Made by a program: the position numbers and the translations under genes | Source: Baylisascaris procyonis | Taxonomy: Eukaryota > Nematoda > Chromadorea > Rhabditida > Ascarididae | NCBI GenBank assembly: GCA_037389465.1 | Contig: JAZARR010000172.1 | Location: forward strand, 5,783,501 to 5,847,500 | DNA: 64,000 nt | Reading direction: 5' to 3' | In this document: one piece after another, positions 14,143 through 26,654 of the stretch | How the letters are laid out: each line of letters starts with the position of its first letter | How positions within the stretch are numbered: the stretch's first letter is position 1 | Notes under the pieces: model-generated | Seen by the model: the letters and a program-made list of their open reading frames with translations, nothing else | Database searches by the model: none | Told to the model about the DNA's origin: nothing

Positions 14143-14289
14143 CATGTCAAATTGTTGTCGAACGCAAGCAAACTTAGGCCTCGGATCGCGGCGCTCAGTC
14201 TCAGAAAACTGTTGTTGCTGCCGGCGATACCTTTCATTCTCTCCATCCGGCGGTGATTGTTTCTGCTCCACTCCGCGAAGCACTGACTG
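14143..14289 (-). CDS. Putative Gln/Arg-rich exon
   Basis: A 147-nt exon between GTGATTTTAG and GACATG|GTTAGT, open in phase 0 at both ends. It encodes VLRGVEQKQSPPDGENER, YRRQQQQFSETERRDPRP and FACVRQQFDM. The Gln/Arg-rich middle suggests a disordered or coiled-coil region. No family recognised. Confidence 0.48.
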
Positions 14290-14403
14290 CTAAAATCACT
14301 CATTTGGCAATATAAAATGATATCAGTTATATCATCGTTGCCAGACTAGAAGTGTGCATCACCACATCAGTGATATGAAGGAAAGCAAAAACGAGCAACT
14401 TAC

Positions 14404-14584
14404 TAAGATATTCAACAAGTTCTGTTGGGCTCCCACAAATGGTATATGCAGTCACAAGTTCATAAGTTAAACTCTTGGCAGAACCTTGTGGCGCAGTAGT
14501 AAGAAACTTATCCTGTGTTATTTTCCAAATCACAGCGTTTACATCGATGCATTTTGGGTGAATCTTCATGAAGGTGACATTCTT
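14404..14584 (-). CDS. Putative exon, protein unknown
   Basis: A 181-nt exon ending at a perfect donor CTTA|GTAAGT encodes FMKIHPKCIDVNAVIWKI, TTAPQGSAKSLTYELVTA and CGSPTELVEYLS. It is a well-formed alternating strand/helix sequence, so a folded domain is likely, but I do not recognise it. Acceptor ATAAGTAG is acceptable. Phase 0 in, 1 out. Confidence 0.48.
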
Positions 14585-15329
14585 CTACTTATAGGAAGCA
14601 AAATGAACTACACTGAGATTCATTTGCAACACATTTTCAATTGCTAATTTTAATGTGAGCAACAGCACTGATGGCCAGAGCACAATTTGTTTTGATCTTT
14701 CCCAAATCAACTCGCAAAAGGAAGCTACTCTGGCTACAATGGTACAGGAACAAAACAAGATTATATCTTGAGACTAGCCAGGACCTTGGTGCCGGAAAGA
14801 TGAAACGAGTTGGATGCAGATAGCAATAACTTAGTGAACGATATAATAATATGCACATTATGCGCTGCTGAGTCCGGGTGCATAAATGTGACATACATCG
14901 AACGCTAGAATTTGGTCCTTCCAACATGAAGTTATTGCCCCTCCTAGGGAGTTTTTATAATCTCCTATTTCCTTCAAATTCATGATCTCAAATCAGTTCA
15001 CCTTGAAACAGGTGTTCTATCGGAGATGGGAAATTGCGCGGCTCCTTTACCGCCCCTCCCTCCTGCCTTCCTTACCTTCTAATTAATCCGAAATTATGGA
15101 AAAATACAGAAAGGAAAATTGTTTAACGATTCGGTTTGTTATAAGCGGAGATTATAGGACAAATGCGGCGACTCCAAAAACGGAATATGTAGTTGATGCT
15201 TTCCAAAAGCTGATATTAAAGAATGCCCAAATGCCCAAGCTGAATAGATTCAATATTGTTGAAAAAATTTTCATCAGTCAATAAACGAGTTAAATGAAAA
15301 ATCACTGAAAACATATACATCAAATTCAC

Positions 15330-15460
15330 CATGCATTCGTATTTCTCTTCTATCAGGCGTCTCCTCTTCGTGTACTTCGTTGTTTCCGATTTGGCTGTAA
15401 ATAGAGGAGCCGTTTTGGAGCGTTTCGGAGCCGTCACGCATCCTCACCTTGCGTTCTATC
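15330..15460 (-). CDS. HR1-like exon (Rho-effector coiled-coil motif, tentative)
   Basis: A 131-nt exon (acceptor TATAGGCAG, donor GCATG|GTGAAT) begins IERKVRMRDGSETLQNG. The I-x-x-K-[VI]-R-M-R-[DE]-G motif is typical of HR1-type coiled coils in Rhotekin and PKN-like Rho effectors, but the expected AACS continuation is absent and the rest (YSQIGNNEVHEEETPDRR) is charged and disordered. Phase 2 in, 1 out. Confidence 0.42.
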
Positions 15461-15732
15461 CTGCCTATAAATCGGACTCTTTTTTCATGAGTTGACGTCA
15501 TTTAATTTTGGTAAGAACACAACAAAATTTGTGTCTCTTAAATTTTGCCATTGTTAAGCACCAACCATTTGCATATCGACGATTGGTTGTGCTCGATGAC
15601 AATCCCTCAGCCACAAATAACTGATGCAGCGGTAACGGTGGACGATGATCTTCACTGCCATAGATAGGTTCACTAAAATAATCACTCTTTTCTTGAGCTT
15701 CATCATTTGATATAACGTTGGCTCTTGATTAC

Positions 15733-15791
15733 CTTCTTCGAATCTGTTTCCGGTATTTCTCACCAACTTTCCCACGGTGGGAATTCAGTTC
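15733..15791 (-). CDS. Small basic exon joined to the HR1-like exon
   Basis: A 59-nt stretch between TATAGTAG and GAAG|GTAATC encodes ELNSHRGKVGEKYRKQIR. It leaves phase 2, and AG plus G gives Arg at the junction with the exon at 15,460, so the helix QIRRRIERKVRMRDG becomes continuous. The acceptor is weak. Confidence 0.42.
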
Positions 15792-15812
15792 CTACTATAA
15801 AATTGTTTTATG

Positions 15813-16031
15813 TTACTCTGAGAGGCGTTCAATGAGTTTAAATTCATTTAGGTGAGGGTCGTCCTGACGCATATTTATATTGAGAAAATACTGGCTCGCT
15901 CGCTCGAAAATACTACATAAGTCTCGATCCGGGGCCAATAAGATCTTTGCAACTGGAACTATACCCAAGTACGAGATGTTCACTCTTGCATCGTTCTGTT
16001 CGAACCAATTATACAACTTCAGTAATATCAA
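15813..16031 (-). CDS. Open stretch upstream of the HR1-like exons, status uncertain
   Basis: An open frame reads LYNWFEQNDARVNISYLG, LLAPDRDLCSIFERASQY and DDPHLNEFKLIERLSE before TAA. The next coding stretch (ELNSHRGKV...) follows in the same frame after only 24 bp containing three stops. No proper acceptor is visible. It may be a coding remnant or chance. Confidence 0.25.
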   Translation of the reverse strand: MILLKLYNWFEQNDARVNISYLGIVPVAKILLAPDRDLCSIFERASQYFLNINMRQDDPHLNEFKLIERLSE

Positions 16032-18865
16032 TATGTTAGCTTTTTGAACTCATCTTCAGCAAGTTCGATATGCGCCATAAGGAAAATGAACAATATTGTA
16101 CCTTCTTTGCTCAAAAAACGGAACATCCTGTATTTAACGCAGACGTGGCATCGGAGGATTCGAATTTTCGATTATCCTCTCTATCGAACCATTCCGCATG
16201 CGTTGAACGGGTCGTTGAATCGTGTTCGATGTAACAGTCCCCTGAAAGTAAAATTTATGCAACCTGGTGTATATTGGGAACAACTGAACACCACTAATCA
16301 GCACTGAGTGAATTTTCGGTAACTAGCAACGAATTTGATATTTTTTGTGCATATTTCACTTTCATTAACAAAAGAAGATGCAAATGTGCGACAGTTACAA
16401 CTCATCCGCTAACGAATAATCCTTTATCTCCATATGTGATTTAAGATCTAGGACCATATAAAACTAAATTTCTGAAGATTAAGGACCTCATGCTAGTGAA
16501 TTCAGGTGACTCTCTAATCACTATCAAGGAAAGTTTTTTTTTGATATGTTTATTTGTTTCCGATGCTTTTTTATGTTTATTTGTTTCAGATGCCTTACCC
16601 TTACATGGCTGACAGCTGTTTTAACTCTCATCTGTCTTATTCTTTTGTTTGTAAACTGCTCAAGGTGTCCAACACAGGTTTCATTCATTGTACTCTCTGG
16701 TAATTTCTTCTTACGCTTCTACTAATGGTCTGTAAATTAATACGCTTCTACTAATGGTCTATAAATTAATTACTGAAGTGTAAAATACAAACTTGACTAT
16801 TAAAGTAACTATTAAAGCATATTAAAGTGCTAGATGAAAAAGATATAAATTTCCTCGCAAATAATGTCTTTGCCAATCCTCGTTCACTTAATGCGGTACT
16901 CCCTCTAAGACCCTCACAGCGATAATAATTTAAATACAAGTTGAGGAATTTGACAACCGTCTTATCTCAAAGTGCGTAGAATAGGCTATCGTAGGAGATG
17001 AATGCAATGAGTAAATAAATTCTGTTAAAGAGATGGAGCAAGGCGATGGGGGTGCAAGGAAGGAGGGATGACAGAAATCAGGGGAGAAGGGAGAAAGATA
17101 CTCTAATTTCAAAATGTGGGATACAATTTTGTCACACTAAACAGCACGAACGAACTGAGTAAGGCGAAACGAAACAGTCAGAAAGGCGCAAATAACGCTT
17201 AGTCAACTGTCCACTATAGCATACCGATGATGCGTTCCAGCTACACCACTCCCTCCCTCCCCGTTACTAGTTAGTGGTACCGCCCACGACTGAAACCTGT
17301 AGACGCCTATAGTCATAAAATTAGTCATAACATAGCTTTTTCTGCTCGTCATCCAGTTTCTTTCTAGGTTACTTCAATTGCTAGAGAACATTGTGTATTT
17401 CGATTATTATATCTATTTAATAACAGCAGAATGAGAGAAAGAAAGAGAGGAAGCAGAAATGGAAATAACGAACCATCACGACAAGGACATCTTCCTCGAC
17501 ATTCATCTGATAGGCATGGGGTCGATGACTTGGACGCATATATCGGTTGATATGGATCAAAGCATCTCACATATTGCTCATTCCGACCACAGTATCCAGA
17601 TATGTCGATGGTGCATCTTCAAGTGAAAATAATAAATAAGAAACAAATGACTATGATTTCTTACAGTCAACTGAATTTAGAAGGAATTCCGAAGGGCTAA
17701 TAAGAGTGATTTGATAAGCTTAGAAGAGAATGTGGACGGCTGACAAGAATGATCTGATATCCATCAAAAGAGACCGGTATTTCGAAAATATACTTTAGCG
17801 TTCGCCTTCCAAACTATCACTCTATATGATCAGGTAGCCGTCACTCCAAAAAGCACTTCATAACAAAAAGAGTCAACATTTTCCAGTCAAGCAAGATAAA
17901 TTGCCAGTGAGCTGCCCACCAGATATGGAAAAATAACAAGATCGAAAGCGAAACTTCCGTCGCAGTAAACAAAGGCAACCTGCCCCTCTAGTACCTTAGT
18001 GATAGTACTGAGAAGTGATATAAATCTTTATTGGAAGTGATTCACAATCGTGCCATGCTAGCGGCAATTCACGCGTACTATAATGCTTAGGTAACCTTGC
18101 ATTAATGCATCAAATTGGTGGCAATAGTGTTCATAACGAATACCAGAACGTGACATATTCGATAAGCTGTATCTTCCTACACATTAATTTTTCAATTTGG
18201 TGAACGTTAGGCAAATAAACGGATGACGAAAATTTTCATACGCCAAGAGATAAGCATTGAAATGGGAGTCAATATAAAAACTTCAATAGTCCTGCAAAAA
18301 TAATATCATAAAGCCGGTTTGGTGTCACCGTTGGCATCGCTACATACTATTGACGATGCGTATATGCTAAGATATATGAAAGATACAGCGACCCGTATGC
18401 CGGTATAATAAAGGTAATGAGACGGGTGATCACAACTTTACTATTTACTCTCTATCGCAAGGTTAAAATTTAAGAAAGACTGATTCTATCCACGTATCAA
18501 ATAACTGATATAGTTCAAACTAGGAAATGTAACACTTGAAGATTGGGCGCTCGCATCAACAGATTACTTTGCTTCAAATCCGACGCTTTAGTCGTTTGGA
18601 TCAAGGGTTTATGGAAAACTTTTCATTGAAGTTACTGTCAGTTGTTACAAAGAATGATTCTATGAACATCGTCAACTTGCAACGACACAAATGTAGACCA
18701 CAGAACGTGGGTGTTTGAAACACATACAAATTTAATATTACAACTATCATTTGGTAATTACGACAACTAATCCTATTTCGCGAGAGGCTAGAACACTATC
18801 CGAAATGCCAGTCCATTTTAAACAGCAAAAGTCGTACCTGTTCACCTTCACGCGTTGTCCAAACG
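16032..18865. other. Mostly noncoding, one weak plus-strand exon candidate
   Basis: A tandem duplication of TACGCTTCTACTAATGGTCT occurs at 16,711-16,770. Otherwise AT-rich sequence with short frames. Confidence 0.4.
17399..17503 (+). CDS. Possible plus-strand exon, Arg/Ser-rich
   Basis: After TTTAATAACAG an open frame reads RMRERKRGSRNGNNEPSR, then HLPRHSSDRHGVDDLDAY, before a moderate GT site (ATCG|GTTGAT). The minus strand is also open across part of it, so strand is not certain. Confidence 0.22.
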
Positions 18866-20770
18866 AAGCTCAACAAAGAGTGACTGCATGAATGAAGTGC
18901 CCAGTTACGCTAGCATATTTTCATTAGTATTTGGCTCCTCGGAAAGTATTGGTCCATAAAGTCGCTTGAAATTGATGATGAGAAAAATATTTTTTATGAA
19001 GTTCCTTAGGAAAACTTGGTTACTTTAAATGGTCGATCGAATCCTGATCGGAAACCGAAATTTCGGCTGCTGTTATTGATGAAAATTTAGTTTGCACCTC
19101 CATCTTTTCCCTGACTACAACAGAAATTTCGTTTACCACGGAATGCCTTCGGTCTGCAACTGACTGATGCTTTTCAGATTCGGTCAGTTCAAACTATTTT
19201 CGGTTGCGACCGAACGTTTTCAGTTCAAAATTCGGTCAGTTCAAACAATTCTCATAAAAGAAATTTTGATTGGCTGCCATCACAGGAGTAAACAAAACAA
19301 ACCGAAACTATAATGAGATTTTTGCACAAACCTCGGAAGCTCCTGTCTTTTTCTCTACCTCAGTGGAAAATGCCAACCTTTTGAACGACCCTTCATCAAA
19401 TTTCCAGCATTTTAAACTCTCGATTGAGCAGTAAAAAATGCGTTACAAGGTTTTGCAACACAGCGAAGTTTTTCTTAAATCTGCCTGCAACTTTCTTAAC
19501 TTGTCCAAATCTCAGATCGCTGCATAAAATGCACAAGAGTGACTTCAACTAAGGAAAAATAGTTTTTAAAAGTCTTAGTTAAAGAGACGAAATGTCAACC
19601 ACGTGCACCGGGGCAAAACGATTTGGTGAAACATACAAATATACATTCATAAACTTCCCACTGAAAAGAAAGCCCTTCAAGCGGCGTCTCAAACAATTCG
19701 CCGACGCGTGGAGTATAAATTACACGTCGGGTTACAAATCAAATGACTTCTGATGACAAACAGCGGTAAATGGAAAGTGGTTTTTGTGGATGTCAACATC
19801 AGAAGTGAACACCAAATGAAGGACGCAACTAAACGTCTCTAAACTTTCGGAAACATCCTCACCGTAAGAACCTCAAGAACTTTTCCTGCTACTAATATTA
19901 TCCCAAAGTCTTGCTATTATATTCTACGCTCGTTCATATCGAAGAATTCACTCATCATATAGGCCACGGAAATTGTGCACCAGTGCCGTTATCTGGTAAT
20001 GAATTCACCTGGATAGCCCATTCGTTCGTGCAGTACATGGCGTTTGTTATTGCAGTGTTATATTGATATGCATAAGTGCAACACAACATGAGGTTAATAT
20101 CTATTCAGTGAGGCGCAACATCTACAACTTGGAACACGAAAACGCGTATTTTATTATGTTATCAACCGATACACATCATCCTCCCCTTCTGCCCTTTCAT
20201 TTCACTTTGCTGAACCAAAGTTCCTAATTATATCACTGATTTAGCAGCATACCGGAAAAGATGGCAACCATTCTAATTATGACATTTCTTTGCGCCTTCA
20301 TAAAAAGTTGGCGACTTTGTGCCCTTTGGATCCCTTCTTTCGATGATCACAACAAATAAAATTCCCATTTTTCCTTGAACACAGTGGCAAAAGGTGAGGA
20401 TGCAATGACTCTGATGACGAATAGCATATAAAGGGGTACTTACGACATAAGAAACAGTTGAAACAACGGACAAAGGGAGGAAAGTGCCAATAACGATGTT
20501 TAGTTACCTTCCCTATATAGGAAGGGAGAAAGAATAAAAGAGCAGGAGTAAGAGACAGGATAAAACAGCACAAAAAACGAATGGAAAGAGGGAAAGACAG
20601 GAAGAGAGGAGGCTGGAAAGGCATGGAAGAATAGAGAAGGGAAGGGAGTGAAAAAAGAATAATATGCATGAAAAAAACCAAGACAATGAAAAAGAAGGAT
20701 GAGTGAAAGGGGCAAGGAGAAAAAAGTGAGGCAAAAGTAAAGAACGGAAAAAAGAGAGATATAGGGAAAA
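18866..20770. repeat. Dispersed repeat, full-length copy A (about 1.9 kb)
   Basis: Closely matches 34,447-36,351 along its whole length, starting CCAAACGAAGCTCAACAAAG and ending in a long purine-rich tract. No long open frame, terminal inverted repeats or target duplications were seen. The minus-strand open frames over its end are low-complexity products of the purine tract, not genes. It abuts the minisatellite at 20,776. Likely a non-autonomous mobile element or segmental repeat. Confidence 0.75.
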
Positions 20771-20775
20771 TTACA

Positions 20776-20903
20776 CCTCTTCACCACGCCCCTCCCCCTT
20801 ACCTCTCCCTCTTTCGGATATCTCTAACAATGCTTTGCAGGAATTGTATTAAGGAATAAACATCCTCTTCAACACGACCCTCCCTTACCTCTCCCTCTTT
20901 CGG
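20776..20903. repeat. 85-bp minisatellite, 1.5 units abutting the spectrin exon
   Basis: Two starts of the same unit (20,776 and 20,864). The second unit breaks off after CTCTTTCGG, where the alpha-spectrin sequence begins. It also directly follows dispersed repeat copy A, the same order (repeat end, then minisatellite) seen near 5 kb. Confidence 0.8.
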
Positions 20904-20998
20904 TGCTCTTTGACTTCACGCTGCAAGTCGTAGATCTGTTCCGCTGCATCAGGGTGCGTCTGACGTAATCGATTTGCCTTCTCATCCAGCGTTTTGAT
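20889..20998 (-). pseudogene. Alpha-spectrin exon relic, repeat 3, fused to minisatellite
   Basis: After TTTTTAAG the frame reads IKTLDEKANRLRQTHPDA and AEQIYDLQREVKEH, matching repeat 3 helix B/C of alpha-spectrin (LQQSHPLSATQIQ). This part is intact. Immediately after KEH the sequence becomes a unit of the 85-bp minisatellite, giving RKRER and then GAGAG|GTAAGG, so the only visible donor lies in the repeat. The natural donor seems to have been lost or replaced. Grouped with the damaged spectrin exons upstream. Confidence 0.72.
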
Positions 20999-21921
20999 CT
21001 TAAAAATTTATAATGACAAGTTAATTACACAGCACATACACATGCAACAAATGCAACCTTGCAAAAAAAGGCATATTAAGGATATAAAAACTTGCAGCAG
21101 GAAGAAATTATTTCCCCAAAGATAAACCAATCGGATGGCGCATGAAGGCGGCGCAAGAATATCAAAACCAGTCAGCAACAGGATGCTGCGTTTTTTTTGG
21201 AATTCATCAACGTAGTCAAGCTTAGCTCATGACGCTTCTATTGAAAACCAAGCTCTTTGATAAGTGCTAGACACTTTCCTAATGCGAAACCTCGTGCAAA
21301 AAAAAAAAAAAAAATTTCTCTCAAGATGACAGCCACAAGAAACGCAGAAATTAAAATGTTTAGAGCGGTATCGTCTCTGAACTAAAATTACTCTATAGGT
21401 TTAATTCCGAGTCCATAGGTGACTCGACCTTTTGATTGCTGGCCAGCTGTGAGCACAATGGGGCTTCACTCAGAAGCACAGTGGGTTAAGCTTCAATTCA
21501 CATAACGTAAGACAACTAGCTGTCACTAAACAGACAAATTTGCTAACCCAATCCACACAAAAATCATTGAAGACGACCAGTACTGTAAAAATTTGGAGGG
21601 AAATCAAACAATACAAGAATATAACATGAAAAGTGAACAATTAGTGAACAAATTAAAAGGATGATAAATGAATTACACAAAGTTTCAGAAGAAACTTCAT
21701 CAAAAGAATTTCTCCGAGAAAAACCTATTTCGGCACATTGCATAAAACTTTCTTTTCAAGACGAACGAAAAGACTCCAGACAGCACTTCCGTCATCACTG
21801 AACCCCACGGTTGAAATATAATTCTATACTTTTATCACTAATGGCTGCCTTCAAGCACTCCGTTCAAGCATGGCTCTCAAATGTCCAAGTCGAAAGACAG
21901 AAGGTACAACACTCATCTTAC

Positions 21922-22122
21922 CCCACGCGCGGCCAGATCCCTTTCGACACCTTCATGTTTGCGTTGAGCCTGTGCGGGTCTCACATCCCGGCAAAAATCT
22001 TCCGAATCGAGAGCGTCGTCCCTTTCTAGAGTCCATTCCTTAGCCTCTCCTGGACTGATAATAATTGCTGTTCACGCTGTTCGGTCTGCTCCTCGAGTGG
22101 ATACCATCTCGCATTTAAAACC
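21922..22122 (-). pseudogene. Alpha-spectrin exon relic, repeat 2/3 junction
   Basis: Two frames carry spectrin sequence. The first reads LNARWYPLEEQTEQREQQ and LLSVQ; the second resumes as EAKEWTLERDDALDSEDF, RDVRPAQAQRKHEGVE and RDLAA, matching repeat 3 (WIKEKEQLMASDDFGRD). Between them the expected stretch around QRFNRD is missing, so a deletion with frameshift has occurred. Donor GGG|GTAAGA is good, acceptor ATTTTAAG acceptable. Order and strand agree with the neighbouring relics. Confidence 0.78.
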
Positions 22123-22460
22123 CTTAAAATAAACAAATAATATCGATTTAAGGAGTTTTTAGAAGATAACCGATCTATAAAGCGATTATTAAAAAGCAAC
22201 CTCTATATTCGTCTCCAAAACACGATATTTTTTCTTTTCAGTTTAGTTAGCATCGTCCCATAAATCTCAGTGAGTACTGAGAGGGTGAAATTAAAAAAAA
22301 GCTTTGCTTTCCCATACAATTTTTTTGAAACCTACACGTTACTTAGAACCACGACCGTTAAACATCATTCAAAAACAAACCTATAAAACTGATCACAGCG
22401 TATTTTTAATGGAGAAAGTTCCTAGTAAGATGACATGCGACTGAAAGGAAAATATCGTAC

Positions 22461-22682
22461 CTCAATCTGCTGTCGAATCCTTACAACCGTTTCGGTTTGG
22501 CTAACAGGGATAAGTGCAGTGGCGATCTGTTCGTTTCTTGAAACCGCACCTTATTCGCCTTTAGATCCACCCTTCAATCATCGAACTTCTTCTGCAGCAC
22601 CTCGATTTGCTCCAAATCGATACCGATCTCCTGTTGTGCGGCAACCGCTTCCTGTAACATCTACTGGCTCATCACTTCAAAA
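22461..22682 (-). pseudogene. Alpha-spectrin exon relic, repeat 2 first part
   Basis: The core reads EIGIDLEQIEVLQKKFDD, matching the LGQDLEHVEVLQKKFEEF region of animal alpha-spectrin repeat 2. TAG at 22,661-22,663 stands where the conserved Trp of helix A is expected, TGA at 22,574-22,576 follows KKFDD, and the frame then changes so that ATALIPVSQTETVVRIRQ can be read up to the donor GAG|GTACGA. At least two nonsense codons and one frameshift are therefore present. The upstream end is uncertain (either 22,651 after GTTACAG or 22,682 after TATAG). Confidence 0.76.
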
Positions 22683-25049
22683 CTATACATTCATCTATCC
22701 AAATTTTTTCACTCTTTCAGGCAAAAATCTAAGCAATTCATTCGAACGGCCTGCTATCCACACTTCAGGACAAGATAGTCTTTTAAAAGCTTACATGCTA
22801 CAATCCATCCCATCCTTTGATTCTCATATTCTCATTCTCCGTTCCAGCACAAAACAGTATCACTCACTTCTCCTATCTAACCACATTAATTAAAGCTTCA
22901 CTGCATTCCTTCCCATGCGGCAATTTAGTTTCCCAAAATTTGGTCATGAACCTCGGAATGCCCTCGGCGCTACGTCCCCTTTGGTACAGTTTGCCTAACA
23001 ATATGACGGTTGCATTATACAAAGAACCAACAGGTAGATCAATAATTTTCTTTCACAAAAATGATTAGTCCGGTGGCATATTTGCATCTTTCAACATATA
23101 AAACCGACCGTGCAACCAACAGCGGCATTCAATTCCATATATGCGCCAAATTTTGACCAATAAGTCATGGAAAACATAAAAGTGTATCGTCATGGAAATT
23201 CCTAAGACAATCATGAAAAATTTAAAGCTATCAGCATTTATAAAACATTAATAGAGGTCACGTATGAGTGAATGACAACTTCTAGAATAATAATAAAGAG
23301 CTATTTGCACTGACATTGTAGTATATTGCGACATTTCCCAAAAACCGGAGAAGGAGACCTTGTTCATATCCATCACTTCTTTTCTTCTCCATTGCTCTTC
23401 CCCCCCCCCCACCCATCCAAGAATAAATCTGAACGACAGTAACATCACCTAACCGGTTAAATTAACGCCCCCCATGAAAGAGAAAGGATGTGAAGCGATT
23501 CGAAATGTAGCATTGCGATGCACCCATAACGGTCGATACTGGCAGACATAGAAGACGTCAATGAATGAGAGAAGACAGAGAAAGGGCATGAAGCACAACA
23601 CAAAATTCATCAACACTTTGGCTAGACTGAGAAGCAGATCAGACGTGGAGAATTAACGAAAAAAAAGAGGATGGGAAACACAGCGATCAATTTTTTATTA
23701 CGAAAATATCTGGAGCCAATTAAGATACACATGAAGATAAACAAACTTAGGAAAAATCTGAAAGGAAATTTAGTTTGAAAACAAAAAAAATATAAAGATA
23801 TGATTTTTTCTGAACCGAAAAAACTGTCCATGATTAGTTTTAAATATTCCTTTGAAGAATTATGACGGAATATCGTGGAAATCATCCTCTGAAAAGATAC
23901 TAACCACTGAAAAAAGATAAAGTAAAAGGAAGGACTTCGATATTATCATGACCAACTCATTGAATAAGAGCTATGGAAAAAAAAACGACTCAATACTGCA
24001 TCCCACCTGATCGATTTCGTTCACGTATACCACTCATATTCCGCATTTCACCTTTGAAAAATTGTTATGATCTCTTGCCTTTGCCTCCACATTCCTACTC
24101 ATCACCTCACTTTTTTCCAAATATGTAAATTAGCGTCCAGGTATGCAAATGTTTTTGTAAAGCGTCCTCAAATAGTATGAGGATCGCCTTAGTGGAATGA
24201 ACATCGAAGAGGCGGATTTCTTACAAACGTTATGCAATAAAGACAGAAAAAACCACTAAGGTACTTCGGTGGCAGTTAGAAATATTAGTGCCTTCGGAAC
24301 TTGCTACGGAAAGCATTTAAATGAAAAAGTGCGCCAACGGAATTAACACAAAATGTGTTTGCCCATTCTTTCAATTTGAACAATCAGCTTCATCATTAAC
24401 CAACACATAACGAAAATGCAAAATAATGCCTCCACGTTTTAACTATTCAAAGCGCTAGCGAAAATTTTCTACAAAATATTCCTTTATTCTATAGTTCGAC
24501 AGGTGTAAAGCTCACACAAAAATTTCTTTCTCCTTTGAATGTCTATAATCTTGGTGGCAAACCATGGGAAAGCACTCAGATGATCGAATTTCCTTTTTTG
24601 GCTTCAGGAGACCATCGTATTATTACATCTAATATGTTTGGCGATTTAATCTTCAGTAGTCCCCAACTGAAACTATGAGACATCTCCGTTGACGCATGTA
24701 TACGCCGACGCAGATACGTCACCATGACGCGTTTCTGCGGCACAAGTTTGCAAAACTCACGAAAATTGTGCTTGGGGCGGCATTAAAACGAAGTCGAATT
24801 TCCAAGTTGCAAATACAAAAAAATGCGAATAATGTAGATCATGAAATTAAATATAAAAAGAGATAAAAGAACAGATACGACCTCTGCAATTCCTCTTTTT
24901 TATTATAAAAACTGAAAAGAATTTGTATACTGATGGGGAGAGATTCGAGACTTCTCCCCTTCCTTCATTTTTTATACGATTCGAACGTTCTACTTCCATT
25001 CACAGCGAAGAAAGACCTCAAATCGAAAAAAATAGGATAAGAAACGTAC
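22683..25049. other. Intron-like DNA between the spectrin relics and the exon at 25.1 kb
   Basis: No exon recognised. C-run at 23,401-23,410 and several poly-A/poly-T runs. Confidence 0.4.
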
Positions 25050-25135
25050 CCAACGATGGATGTGCCTTCGAGGATGTGAGTGGGAGGTTAACTGGTCGTT
25101 CCAAATCGACGTTTTCATCACCATCGCTCAGACTG
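25050..25135 (-). CDS. Putative 86-nt exon, protein unknown
   Basis: Bracketed by TTATGTTTAG and TTGG|GTACGT. Only one frame is open: SLSDGDENVDLERPVNLP, then LTSSKAHPSL. Phase 2 in, 1 out. It lies downstream of the ryanodine receptor SPRY3 exons on the same strand but does not match the conserved sequence expected there, so its gene is unknown. Confidence 0.45.
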
Positions 25136-26654
25136 CTAAACATAACAAAACAATCACGTTTATAAGAAACTTCTGCTACCATCATGAAGATGGATGCTTG
25201 AATGACGCATCGAAAATGTCAACTACTGATTCAAATTAGTTATCAGTATGCTTATGCGACCGAATGTACAGGTCCCTTGTTGAACGGAATATGAATTAAT
25301 GAAAGCGGTAATTAGAGATGTGGAAGGAGATAAGAGCATGCTAAAGTACTAGGAGTACTAGGAAGATGCAGAAGTGGAGTACTAGGAAGAGGATGGAGGG
25401 GAAGGGTCGAGAAACGAAGACAACAAAGTTGGGCAATGATAAATCGTCTATAAAAGAAGTGAGCAGAATCAAAACTCATAAGATTGATTCATTTATACGA
25501 TCCCTCGTTTCGACAGAGTAAAATTATTCGACCGGTTACGAAAAGCACTTTCATCAAATAATCTAGTCAACGACATTGACGGATTACTTCCACAAAGAAA
25601 GCGCGAATTCCCGGTTGGAAATGCACAAAGCAGTTGAAGAAATTCGCCCATCGAGCAAAAAGCAGACGTCGAAACTCAATATGACAAGAAAACGCTTTGC
25701 AAACGAATGTATAAACAAAGAACGCGATCTATCAACGATCCCTTCAGTGAAAGCATTTCGGGGTGGATAAGAGTGGGGAGTTGAAGAAGAGGGAAGCTAG
25801 GATAAGAACTGCAACCATAAACTTGAGTGGTTCAATAAATTAGACTGTCATCAGCATAACTTTTCAACGAGTAGCGATATCACGATTCGAAACTACTGTG
25901 AGACAGTTTCCACCTCGCAGTTTTAATAAAGCTCAACGATATCGGATATGTCACTCGCATCACATATGAGCGACCCGTCCCAATATTTGCCTGTAGATTA
26001 CCGAATTATTTAAAGGTCATTTGTAATCGAAGGAGAAGGAAGAAAACGGAAATTTGAGAAAAATAAGTGAGAGAAGCAGAACTTCAGCGTTTTTCTTAGC
26101 CAAACAATGCGCAGCATCTGAAAAGCAAATTCTGCACTCTTTAGAAGCACAAGAAAACTAATTCTGTAAACAGCAATATTGCGGCAAAACAAGTATCGCG
26201 TACAAACCTTTTAAATAAGAGGGAACTCGATTAATTAATATCACTCGGAAGGAGTAAAAAATGAGAACCCTAAATAAGCGAATAATTTATTGCAAAAAAT
26301 CGTACCTTTATCCTACTGAGTTCGAACTGTAGAATTCCTGAAACGATCGGTGCAACAAAAGCGCTGGATGGAGCATTGCACCAGGCTCCAACCGAAAATA
26401 GCATTGAATGAGCGAAATGCCTAAAAGAGGTGAATATTGCCCACTGTGCACAGCAATTTCAGAGAACGATGAAAATTCATTCCCAAAAAAGTTTCCAGTG
26501 TCACTTCCAAGTATTCTTAATGGGAATCAATGTTAAAAATAATCAGAAATGCAATAGGAAAAACGAATCGGCGACAATATTCGGCACTGTAAAATATAAA
26601 AAATTGTGAGAAATCTCACTGAAGTGATTGAATGATTTCTTTATGGAAAACTAC

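Noticed and set aside
22435..22893. 152-codon plus-strand open frame
   Set aside because: It is the antisense of the alpha-spectrin relic and has no domain of its own.
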